Shown here: positions 1-9,556 of the stretch, piece after piece | Numbering within the stretch: the first letter of the stretch is position 1 | Layout: each line of letters opens with the position of its first letter | From: Nelumbo lutea | Lineage: Eukaryota > Streptophyta > Magnoliopsida > Proteales > Nelumbonaceae | Direction of reading: 5' to 3' | Assembly: GCA_022828595.1 (NCBI GenBank) | Contig: JAKGHH010000007.1 | Span: forward strand, 33,232,356-33,296,355 | Length of the DNA stretch: 64,000 bases | Translations under genes and position numbers: made by a program | Notes under the pieces: model-generated | Databases searched by the model: none | The model's input: the letters and a program-made list of their open reading frames with translations, nothing else | What the model was told of the DNA's origin: nothing

Positions 1-461
1 ATGGAATGCTTTGATCAATGACAAGATCCTTCCACATGGCAAAAATAAGTGGGGCCATGTAGGGAATATTCCTTTTCTTTTAAGGCAAGAGCTTTGGTCC
101 TTTGGGAAAGGCAACACCAATTACAGTATGCACGTGTTCAGTATAGGTGGGACCCATAGTGAGCACTGATGTGTTCATTTGTGACAGGTAGGCCAGCCCT
201 GTGTGCATAATTTTGTCTACATCTCATCCAAACTAATATGGAACACCGGCATATTTAGTTATTCACTCTTGATGGGCCTCATAGCATGATGTGCATGACT
301 TTGTTTATAGCCCATGATTGGGATCTAAGTCTCCATGTTGTGAAGCAAATCAATAAGGATTTCCAACTAGCTAATTAGGTGCATGAATGATTGCTTTGAA
401 CAGATTTTGTGTATGGATATATTTATGTGTACAACAAGTTATTTTACTCTCTTTGCTTATG

Positions 462-565
462 TAAACAGGTTGGGCAACTCTGTAGCCCATAAGCTGGCAA
501 AATGAGGCATAAAAGAGTTTGGGTTGTTTCTAGAGGGACCACTAGAGTGGTTAGGTTTCTTTCTT
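462..565 (+). pseudogene. Possible RNase H-like gene tail
   Basis: Plus-strand frame reads LGNSVAHKLAK, then a stop. This resembles the conserved end of plant RVT_3/RNase H-like proteins (..N.VAHKLAK). The match is short; the rest of 1-800 shows no gene. Confidence 0.3.
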
Positions 566-819
566 TCTTAATATTGCTATTTAGTAAAAAAAAAATCAAT
601 AAGTTGATTCCCTTCACAAATTGGGACATGGAAAAAACTATGTTGCTGGAAATAGAAAGACATGATACTAGAAATGTCTTTTTGGTGTTATAGTCGAACC
701 CTTGGAGAATGTCTATTGATTAACCATACATCAACTAACTTCCATGTATGATTCTCATTGTAAAATTGAATATCCAAATTCGATCAATTGATACTTTTTT
801 AGATGAAATGAAACACGAT

Positions 820-940
820 GGGTTGTAACTCGCCCCTTAAAGCTCAAGACTCCACCCCCAATTCTAATTGAAGGTAGGATTTGATCCCAAGTCTCTATTA
901 CAATGAGCCAAGGACCTTACCAACAAGCTAGCTTGCACCT
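820..940 (-). mobile_element. Probable tRNA-derived SINE
   Basis: On the minus strand, TAGCTTGTTGGTAAGG (A-box-like) is followed about 35 bp later by GGGATCAAATCCT (B-box-like), the split pol III promoter of a tRNA-related SINE. The 3' limit and target duplication were not resolved. Confidence 0.5.
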
Positions 941-1007
941 TCTCAAAGATCATGTTATTATTTCCATTTGCTGAGCCAAAATTATACTTTTAGCTATTAG
1001 TGCCTCG

Positions 1008-1116
1008 GGCTCAGTTTGGAAGGAGTACAACTACAAATATGTAGAGTGCAAAACCTTGTATTTTGTATGTATTTGTACTATACATATTTGTATTTGCACT
1101 CTTTCCAAATTAAGCC
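1008..1116. mobile_element. Tourist-like MITE (GGCTCAGTTTGG family)
   Basis: Shares GGCTCAGTTTGGAAGGAGTA and the following AT-rich arm with elements at 39778 and 57734; the right arm is an imperfect inverted copy (TTGCACTCTTTCC...AAGCC). Target-site triplets are decayed (TCG/TCA). Confidence 0.65.
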
Positions 1117-1174
1117 TCAGTAATGAGAATTGGTGTTTTGATGATGTACCTTGCTAGCATCTATTACTCTTATC

Positions 1175-1635
1175 TAAAGGTGTAAAATGGGTTGTACGGA
1201 GTTGTGCCTCCCTTCCTTGGGATATTTTGGGGGGTCGGCCCAGCATGGCCCATGGCCTGAGCCTATGTGGGCTTGTCCCGTGCTGGGCTGGTTTGTGGAC
1301 CGAGCCAAAGTTATTTATTTAAAAAATTGAAAAAATTGTTTATTGTATTAATATATTATATTATTATAACTTATATAATATAGTATATATTATATATTAC
1401 ATATAAATATATAAATATTATATATATGGACCATGCCATCTTGCGGGCCATGAGCAACATGACATGATAGTGCGGGCCGTGTCGGCCTGACCCACTGACC
1501 TAAAACCCCAGGCCCAACATGGCCCATCAGCCCATACAATCGTGTCGGGCTGCAGCACGACCCATGGACCATCAGGCTGGGGCCAACTCAAGATCGTATC
1601 GGGTCGTGGGAGGCATGACCCAATTTACGCCTCTA
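1175..1635. mobile_element. hAT-type MITE, TSD 7/8
   Basis: Starts TAAAGGTGTAAAATGGGTT and ends in the inverted counterpart (CCCAATTTACGCCTCTA). Flanking 8-mers are CTCTTATC and CTCTCATC. Arms are rich in GGCCCA/TGGGCC words around an AT-rich core. Confidence 0.75.
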
Positions 1636-1643
1636 CTCTCATC

Positions 1644-2406
1644 CCTTATAAATGCATCCAAATAGAGGCTCTTTTGATTTCTTGACTGCTACATCCAAGT
1701 TGACATTGATGACTTAGGTTTGTTCTTGGTACCATTGTTGTTTATACCTGAAACAATCCCATATGTGCATTCTCAATCAATTCTCATATTTGATGTGACA
1801 ACATAGTTTTCACCAATTTGTACTTGGTACCATTGTTGTTTCTACTTAAAACATTTTGGGCTGATCCATGCAAAATTAATGTTTTCAATGAAATGCAAAT
1901 GACCAATCCTATGTGTTCATTCTGAAGTAATTTGATGTGACAACACATGTTTCTCACCCATTTCTAGTAATCCACCCCAAACGGTCGATGTTGAAATAAA
2001 AATGGTACCAAATACAACCCTTGGTCTCTAGGGCTCTCATTTCACAAGTTGGAGCAACTCCTTTATTGTTTATGACTAGGATGGGCTCTCATTTTGCACC
2101 TAGTTCAATTTTGCATCTATTTGTTTGTAACTATGATATGTAATCTTATTGAATAAAAAATTTGTACATTTTGTCTTACTAGTAATTAAGCACATGTGTT
2201 GCATGTGATAAAATTTTCTTTATATTAATTACTTGAATTTTAGATATATCATAGTTAAGATAGAAATTGAAAATTAACAAAAGTAACAATATGATTAAAA
2301 ATAAACTTAAATATTTATTATTCAATTATGACATCATGGGTTTCTTTGAAAAGTTGGATCACTGACCCACCATCTAGATAAGAAAATAGCTTTGCTTTTG
2401 GATTAT
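1644..2406. other. AT-rich spacer with imperfect direct repeat
   Basis: The word TTGGTACCATTGTTGTTT occurs near 1727 and 1827, each followed by related text including TTTGATGTGACAACA. No gene is seen. Confidence 0.6.
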
Positions 2407-2415
2407 TTTAAATTA

Positions 2416-3439
2416 GGAAAAATTATAGTCGGAGCTAGCTATACATTTAAAATTAGGCTACAAGATAGTCCATAAACCAACAAAACTCTAACAACCGACT
2501 CTACATTTCAGATTATAAAAACCCTCGACATGTCATCGAAGGCTTATGTGGTTGTTGCCAACATGGGACTCTTAAACCATATTGGACACAACAAAAAACT
2601 TATACTAAAATTACCCTTTAATGTTGGGTGATTGAAAAAAAAAAAGGTTTTTAGTCTCTCTCTCTCTCTCTCTCTCAATATCCCTCACACTCTCTCACTC
2701 ACAATCATCTTTATCTACTCAATGACTATGTGATTTGAAAATAAATAAAAATGTTTTTGGTTTTTGTATTTACATCCTCTATATCAATTTCTCCCATTTT
2801 CTCTCTTTACCTATCGTTCTCCCTCAACTCTCTCATTCTTTTCCTCGATCGATCTCTCATTCTCCCTCAGTTTCTCTCCTACTCCCTCTCTCGTTTTATA
2901 ATATTAATAAACTCATATAAAATAACATGAGACCAGCTTGGTATGGTTAAAAAAATATTATACTAACTTGATAAAAGTTTACAAGAAGCACTTGGCTATG
3001 AAATTTATACCAATTGAAAAATGATAAAGATTGAGGGAGAAGGAGATATTGACCGAGAGGGGGAGTGAGGGAGAAGAATGATAAAGATTGAGGGAGAACA
3101 ATATATATATAGAGAGAGAGAGAGAGGGAGGTTTTGATTTGGATACAAACCGAAGTTAAGAGAGTGGAAGAGACAGAGGGAGAGGGAGATCAAGAGATGA
3201 CTGTGAAAGTGAGAGAGAAAGGAGGGAGGTCAAGAGATAAAGGGAGTGAGAGAGAAACTGAAAACATATTTTCAGTATAGGTTTTTTGTTGTGTCCAATA
3301 TGGACTAAGAATCCCACGTTGGAAACAACCACATAAGCCACTGATGACATAGCAGGCCAGTTGTTAGAGTTTTGTTAGTTTCTGGACCAACCTACAACCT
3401 AATTTTAAATGCATAACCGAATTTGACTATAATTTTCTC
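2416..3439. mobile_element. MULE-type foldback element, 9-bp target duplication
   Basis: Arms of about 170-200 bp at 2416-2613 and 3267-3439 are inverted copies (AATTATAGTC..., CATTTAAAATTAGG, ACAAAACTCTAACAAC, GGCTTATGTGGTTGTT, CCATATTGGACACAACAAAA in both). The 9-mer TTTAAATTA flanks both sides (2407-2415, 3440-3448). The centre is CT-rich on the left and GA-rich on the right, so it extends the palindrome. No transposase ORF is seen. Confidence 0.85.
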
Positions 3440-3448
3440 TTTAAATTA

Positions 3449-4693
3449 TATATTTCATTTACATTATATAAAATATTTTTTTACTTATCACACTTAATTT
3501 TTGTTTGTTTATGGTATATTTTGACTCAAACCACTAACCCACCATCTAAAAATAAAAATTGTTTGATTTCTAGGTTGGTATTAAATTTTGTATTAAATTT
3601 CCATCATTGATAAAATTATTTCTTAGGTATAAAACTTATTTTTGTTCAATATAATGAATGCACAATATTAGAGATGTGCCCAATATTTTATTTTTTATAA
3701 ATATATAACATTAGACATGTGCCCAAAATTTTCTCTATCTTTTTTTTTGTGATTCTTTGTATTTTCTATTATTAAAAATTTTATTATTTGACTATGACAT
3801 CATTTCATTTGTAGGTAGATTTTGAATTTAGCATTACATTTTCATCATTAATAATAATATTTCTTACATTTCATAGATATTTATTTTAATTTCTTATTAT
3901 TTAATTATGACATTATTTATTAATCCATTTGACCCTAAATGGTCGAATTGCTTACCCACCACCAGGAGGGAAGAACGTGGTTTTGTTTTCAATTACTTTT
4001 CAAAATATTTATTTTTATACTATTAAAATTAATATTGTGGATTTAATTACAAGAATTTAATGATGAGAAAAATATATCTTACATATAGGATTTAATGAGA
4101 GAGAATAGGAAAATATTTTTATTTCCAATTGATTTTAAAATTTACATTCCATTTCCATCGTTAATAAAAACCTTTCTTATTTATCATACTAATTATTATT
4201 TAAAAATGTTCCCAATTTTTTTAATTTTTATTTTTTTCAATCTATTTTTAATTTTATTATTTAATTGTGGCAACATGGATTAACCCATTTGACCCAAAAT
4301 GATTTAATTTCTTACCACTACCTAGATGAAAACACTATTTTTTGCTAGGTAGATTTTAAAAGTATAAGTTTTTATGTTATTAGAATTATTAATTTATTAA
4401 GTATGGATTTAATTAATAGAAGTTAATGATGAGGGGAAACAAAAATGACTTAAATATGTGATTCAATGAACATGAATGCAAGTCAATAACTTAATGTTGG
4501 ATTTATTGAAAGATAATTGAATGCATTGAATATCTTTAAATTACCTCTTTTCAACTCATTTAATATCAAGAATTGATTGTCCTATTTGACCTCATTTTTT
4601 ATCAATAAATTTAAATATATAGGGATAAATTTTGTCCTTAAAAAAATTCAGAAATATTCTTGAGGCCATTTGTGTTTTTTAAAATAGTATAAA
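3449..4693. repeat. AT-rich repeat family with tandem-like copies
   Basis: Blocks containing TTATTTAATTATGACAT, TGACCCATTTGACCC, TTACCCACCACC and CATTAATAAAAA recur here about three times (3500-3800, 3890-4200, 4250-4450), and again at 2310-2400, 12420-12690 and 21990-22560. This is a dispersed family without visible coding sequence; the class is unknown. Confidence 0.6.
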
Positions 4694-4702
4694 TTATTTA
4701 TA

Positions 4703-6586
4703 ATGTAAATTACAAAGACCCCCCTATACAATAGGGTCTGTGACAAAGACCCCCTGTACTTTGTTTTACGACAAATACCCCCTTTACTATAATCGTAAGA
4801 GAAAGACCCTTTCATTAGCTTTACGACAAATACCCCCTTTACTACCCTTATTATAGACGAATAAGAGGGTTTTTTTGGAAGAGAGAGAAATCTGAAGGAA
4901 TCTGATTATCAAATCGTTTAACCATTTATTTTTTCATGTGTTGGCTCCATTTCCGCTTCGGAGCACCACCAATGCCACACACGCCGCTAGGTTATCTATC
5001 ACTCGCGAAACAACGCTGCTATTACTGTTGACTGATCTACTAAGGTTGTAACCATTCTTCTCTGCAGTCGTTGTCGGTGATCTGATCCTGTTCTGATTTG
5101 CTTGTGCGCTCGTCGTCGGTCTCTTCGTTCTTTCTCGCTGCTTTTGAGGTCAGTCAATCAACTCAGATTGGTTGATATTTGTTCTGATTCAAAGAGTTCA
5201 AAGAAATAGGTGGAACTAGTGGGCTAGTTTCCATTTGATGATCTATGACTAATTTCTTTTTCGATCTTAAGAAACTTGAGTACAGAAGTAGTTCTTGGAG
5301 GTGGTGGGCATGGCACCAAGCATCAGAAAGGCGATTGGAGCGGCCGTTAAGGACCAGACCAACATTGGATTGGTGAAGGTTGCCAGTAATACCGCTCCGG
5401 ACTTGGAGGTGGCAATCGTGAAGGCGACGAGAGTCACGATGACGATCCTGCCGACGATAAGTATATCAGAGAGATCTTGACTCTGATTTGGTACGTCAAT
5501 TCCTGCGTCGCTAGTCGCTACCGTGTCGAGGCGGCTAGGTAAAACACGGGATTGGATTGTGGCGCTCAAGGCATTGATTCTCGTCCACCGGCTGTTAAAC
5601 GAGGGAGATCCGGTGTTTCAACAGGAGATCCTTTACGCGACTCATAGGGGAACTCGTCTTCTGAATATGCTGATTTTCGCGATGAGGCGCATTCAAATTC
5701 ATGGGATCACTCTATCTTTGTTTGGACCTATGCACTCTATCTTGATCAGCGACTTGAGTGTATGATGCATGAGAGGAAACAGCGAGGTGGTGGCAGTGGC
5801 CACGGCAGGGATGATAGGTTTGGGGACAGAGACGAGCGGTGGAGGCCGCCACCGCGGTCTTATGAGTACAAGTATGGAGAATTCAAAGATGAACCTGGTT
5901 ATGGAAACTACGGCGGACCGCCACGGCAGTCTAGGTTTTATGGGGATTTAAATGAATCACAAAGACGGGAGGAAAGTAAGCCAGTGACGCCGCTTAGAGA
6001 TATGAAGCCCGAAAGGGTTTTGGGCAAGATGCATTAGCTGCAGCGGCTTCTCGTTCTCGATCGGTTCTTGGCCTGTCGACCCACCGACACAGCCAAGAGC
6101 CCAAACCACAGCAACAACAGGATTTAAGGGATGATGGTGCTTCTCCTGAAGATCAGTCAAACAGGTTGGCGCTGGCTCTGTTTTCTGGAAGGCCTAATGG
6201 AAATGCCAATAACTCTTGGGAGGCATTCCCATCTGAGGGAGGTGCATCTAGACAGCCTGAAGTAACCTCAGCGGACAGACTCCTGTTGCCAAGGCTGGAA
6301 AGGCAGATTGGGAGTTGGCTCTGTGCTCCTGAACGGCATGTATGATCAGGGGGCTGTGAGGCAGCAAATGAGCACTCTCTCTCCCTCTCTCCCAAAAAAA
6401 CCCTTCGTTCGTGTACTGCGAGGTCAGAGAAGATGAATAGTATTTTTCTTTGAATAGTTACTACAAGGGTAGTATGAGGATTAAAAAAATATTGTAACAG
6501 TGGATTTCAACGGAAGGGGTCAGGTATTGTATAGGGGGGTCTTTGCCACAGATCCCATAATACAGGGGGATCTTTGTAATTTACCT
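4703..6586. mobile_element. Pack-MULE carrying an ANTH-gene fragment
   Basis: The element is bounded by imperfect terminal inverted repeats of about 60-70 bp: left GTAAATTACAAAGACCCCCC at 4705, right its complement ending at 6584. Internal words are shared (TCTGTG-CAAAGACCCCC). Both sides are flanked by the 9-mer TTATTTATA (4694-4702 and 6587-6595), the duplication size of Mutator-like elements. Just inside the left end, TTTACGACAAATACCCCCTT occurs twice, 55 bp apart. The interior carries no transposase but a cellular gene fragment (5310-6390), which defines a Pack-MULE. The flanks are AT-rich, so part of the 9-bp match could be chance. Confidence 0.82.
5310..6390 (+). pseudogene. ANTH-domain clathrin-assembly (AP180/CALM-like) gene fragment
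   Basis: The plus strand starts MAPSIRKAIGAAVKDQTNIG and continues through DLEVAIVKAT, RRLGKTRDWIVALKALILVH and LLNEGDPVFQQEIL, the N-terminal half of a plant ANTH protein (PIP2 and clathrin binding at the plasma membrane), close to Arabidopsis At2g25430/At4g32285. Breaks seen: a 2-bp gain near 5430, a 7-bp duplication (GTCGCTA twice) near 5508, a 1-bp loss near 5670, a stop at 6036 and a 6-bp gain near 6055. After RFLACRPT the sequence jumps to the C-terminal region (NRLALALFSG, NSWEAFPSEG, LLNGMYDQGAVRQQMS), so well over 100 residues of ANTH and linker are missing. It ends near the right transposon arm. The family is, to my knowledge, largely intronless, so lack of introns says nothing about retroposition. 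Confidence 0.85.
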
Positions 6587-6595
6587 TTATTTATA

Positions 6596-7018
6596 TTCAT
6601 TGGCAGTGCAAATATTGCATTCCAAAAACTGATGCAAATTTTGGACCACTTGCTTTTGACCTCACTTCCAAACAATTTGCTCTCTTACCCCGATTTTCTT
6701 TCATATAAGGTGGGAATTAGCTCACATGCATTTACACGGCTTGTTTGCACTCTCATACATTTACACCGGTACAAATGAAAATTGCATTACTAATAAATTA
6801 AGTGTAAATTCTATGATTTGCACTGAATGGAATGCAAATTTTGCACCTGGTTCAGTTTTGTATCCTTTTATTTTGTATGCCTCAGTTTGGAAGAGTACAA
6901 AGACCCTTTTGCTTTTCTTGGTACAAGGGTATGTTTTACTTTGCACTAGTGCAAATAAAATCATGCAAACTCTGGTACACTCTTACTTTTGCTTTGTTTT
7001 ATACATTATTTTATATTG
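6596..7018. other. Spacer between Pack-MULE and next MITE
   Basis: Low-complexity TGCAAATTTTGCAC-type words recur; ORFs here are short and unlike known proteins. No gene. Confidence 0.5.
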
Positions 7019-7026
7019 CAAGCAAT

Positions 7027-7171
7027 CAAGGTTCAAAGTATCAATCGTTGGGTTAGTTTGAGTCCCGACTACCCTCTGAACCATGGTCTGACATGATACA
7101 ACTCCTGTAGGAGTGTATCGAAAAACTCCCGGCATGATACATGCCGATACATATTGATACTTTGAACCTTA
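7027..7171. mobile_element. hAT-type foldback MITE
   Basis: An exact 18-bp inverted repeat (AAGGTTCAAAGTATCAAT and its complement) encloses GATACA/TATCGG words. Flanking 8-mers CAAGCAAT and CAAACAGT agree at 6 of 8. Confidence 0.7.
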
Positions 7172-7675
7172 CAAACAGTAATAAAGTAATAAAGTAGCAG
7201 TTGAAGTAAAAATAAATCAAAGTTTGCACTAAAATCATTTGTACTCCAATACTTCTTCATCAATGCGAATTTGCACTCAGGCCTAGTGTCAAAGTAAACA
7301 ACTTCGTGAAAAAGTGGAACCAAAAGAAAATTAGAAGGGTTTTGTTTTCTCCACGAAAAAAATCCTATAAGTTCAATCATTGTTTTCCCCTCTTTAGGCT
7401 CTGTTTGTATGCACACTTACACATGAAATGGATGAAAATGAATGTTTAAGTTATTTATTTAGGGCATACAATTCTCATTTCCTAACAAAATAAACCAAAC
7501 ACCATTCTTTAATTCCTCCAAGTATTTCTCTTTATTTTGTTTTTCAAAAGGAATGATATTTTCCCCATCCCTAAGGTGGCTCCAACCTGCCCTGTCAGTT
7601 TTTTTTTTTTTTGACTGTTGGGTCGAAGTGAGGGCAGGTTTTAGGAAAATCCAAAGTTCTTCATACACATACACA

Positions 7676-7949
7676 CATATATATATATATATATATACTT
7701 TTTTATAAAATTATAGAAAATAATATATCTAATAAAAATATTATAATTCTTAATTTTTTAAATATCAAATAAAAAATAAATTATATATATACTTTTTTAT
7801 TATTATAAAATAATTTTCCTAAAGTTTATGAGTTATTGACTCGAGCCGAGCTCAATATTCTAGCTCGAACCGAGCTCGAGCTTGAGCCTTTATACAACCT
7901 TGGTGAACTGAGCTCAAGCCTCATACTACTCGGCTCGAATCCACCCCTA
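7676..7949. mobile_element. Truncated hAT-type element (GAGCTCGAG family)
   Basis: The right arm (CGAGCCGAGCTC... ending CCACCCCTA) and AT-rich core resemble the complete element at 58794-59182; the left arm is missing. It starts in an (AT)n tract. Confidence 0.5.
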
Positions 7950-7958
7950 GATGGCATA

Positions 7959-8483
7959 TAGACCTGGCAAAAAGTTGACCCAACCCGTGAACCCGACCTA
8001 ATCCAACCCAAAAAACAGGGTTAGGGTCTCATATTTAGCTACCTGAATGTGAAAATGACCCGACTTGACCCAACCCAAAAAAACTAAGTTGGGTTGGGTC
8101 AACCCGCTGACCCAATTGTCAAGTCTAATTGGGATTATTTATGCATTGTTAGAAGTTTTTACTCTTTAATTTTTTCTATTTAGTCTTTACTTTTTATTGT
8201 TTACTACTTTACTCTTTAAATTTTGTATTTTATATTTGGAATTTTAAGGTTAATTCTTTTAATTTTGACATTTTTCATATAAATTGTCTTTATTTTTTAT
8301 TTTTAAATTTCAATCATTTTTTGGGATGACCCGAATTGACCCATGGGTCAATCCTAACCCGAACATTTAGGATTGGGGTATAGCATTTGACAACCCAACC
8401 CAAAATTCAACCCGACCCAAAACCAACCCGAAATACCTTGACCCAACCCGAACCCAACCCATCCAACCCAATTGCTTGGTCTA
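7959..8483. mobile_element. hAT-type element with perfect 8-bp TSD
   Basis: Ends TAGACCTGGCAA and TTGCTTGGTCTA are inverted; ATGGCATA flanks both sides (7951-7958, 8484-8491). The arms are rich in GACCCAACCC. It sits directly before the GCD1 promoter. Confidence 0.85.
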
Positions 8484-8861
8484 ATGGCATATGCAAAACA
8501 CAGCCCCCGTCTCTCCCATAACCATTCCTAACTGAAAACAAGAATCAGATTATGTTTCAGCAATAAAGTGACAAAATCCGGCCCACGCCAATTGGGCTGG
8601 ACCTGGTCTTGTAAGTATGGGCTTCACCTATTGGTCGATCTGGGTTTTGTTTGGAATTTTACCTTCCAGAGTTGGGCCTAGGTTGTACCTAAATCCGGCC
8701 CAGACAGCCCAAGTTGCAACCCCTGCCAAAACCCTAAATTGCAGCAAACCGTGGAGTTCGACTTCCTCGATCTCCAGCCTTGCTAGTTGCTACAATTACG
8801 TCGGAAATTCCAGTTTCAGAAGACAAAGAGGATCAGATTGAACCAGAGAAAGCAAAACAAG
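8484..8861 (+). promoter_or_regulatory. GCD1 promoter and 5' leader with site II and telo-box motifs
   Basis: Between a hAT-like element ending at 8483 and the GCD1 start lie several TGGGCY (site II) motifs: TGGGCT at 8593, TGGGCC at 8673 and its reverse GGCCCA at 8697. A telo-box AAACCCTAA lies at 8729-8737. This pairing is typical of plant nuclear genes for ribosomal and mitochondrial proteins, expressed in dividing cells. No good TATA box is seen, which also fits that class. The transcription start was not located. Confidence 0.7.
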
Positions 8862-9556
8862 ATGCAAAGTCTGCATCGCGTCTTCTCTCGCCTCTCGATT
8901 TCGACAATTAATGCAAGAGCAATTGCATCACTAAGAGGATCGAGCTCAAGAGATTTCTCCACGAAATCTGGGAGCGGAGGTGGAAATGAGGATGCTTGGG
9001 AGAAAGGTTGGGAGACCTACGGAGGTTCATCTTCTTCTTCTGGGAAAAAAGAACCTGACGGGTCCTCCTCTGATATCGGTTGGGACTCTGTTTCGTCGTG
9101 GTCGACCGGATTGACCAAAGAGCACTTCGATGGTGAGGTAGTGGGTCGTCAGGTATCTCCCGGATCCGGTGATGCGGCGCCGTCCCTTTCTCCGACGGTT
9201 ACAGAGTCGGATTTCAGTGATGAGGTGGCGGAGTTGGAGAAGGAGAACAGGAGGAGCAAGGAATACGTCGACAGTTGGGGAGAGAGGATGAAGGAGATCA
9301 GTGTCTTGCTGAAGCAGGTGAGAGAGCCTGGAGCTAGGGGCTCATATCTCAAGGACTCCGAGAAGGCTGAGATGTATCGTCTGCATAAAGAGAACCCCGA
9401 AGTCTATACAATCGAGAGATTGGCCAAGGATTATCGGATCATGCGGCAGAGGGTTCATGCTATCCTGTGGCTTAAGGAACTCGAGGAAGAAGAGGAGAAG
9501 AAGCTAGGCCACCCATTGGATGATTCTGTTGAGCTATTGCTTGATACTTGTCCAGA
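8862..9556 (+). CDS. GCD1: GCD1 exon 1
   Basis: Encodes the presequence, the Gly/Ser linker and the helical region. It ends in CCAGA before the donor GTATGT at 9557. Joining to exon 2 restores Pro-Glu-Phe-Phe, as expected for the family; reading through gives a stop three codons later. Confidence 0.9.

Noticed and set aside
5267..5569. 100-codon minus-strand ORF
   Set aside because: Antisense shadow of the ANTH gene fragment.
8787..8861. Upstream in-frame start for GCD1
   Set aside because: It would bury the presequence; the Met at 8862 begins a typical mitochondrial presequence.
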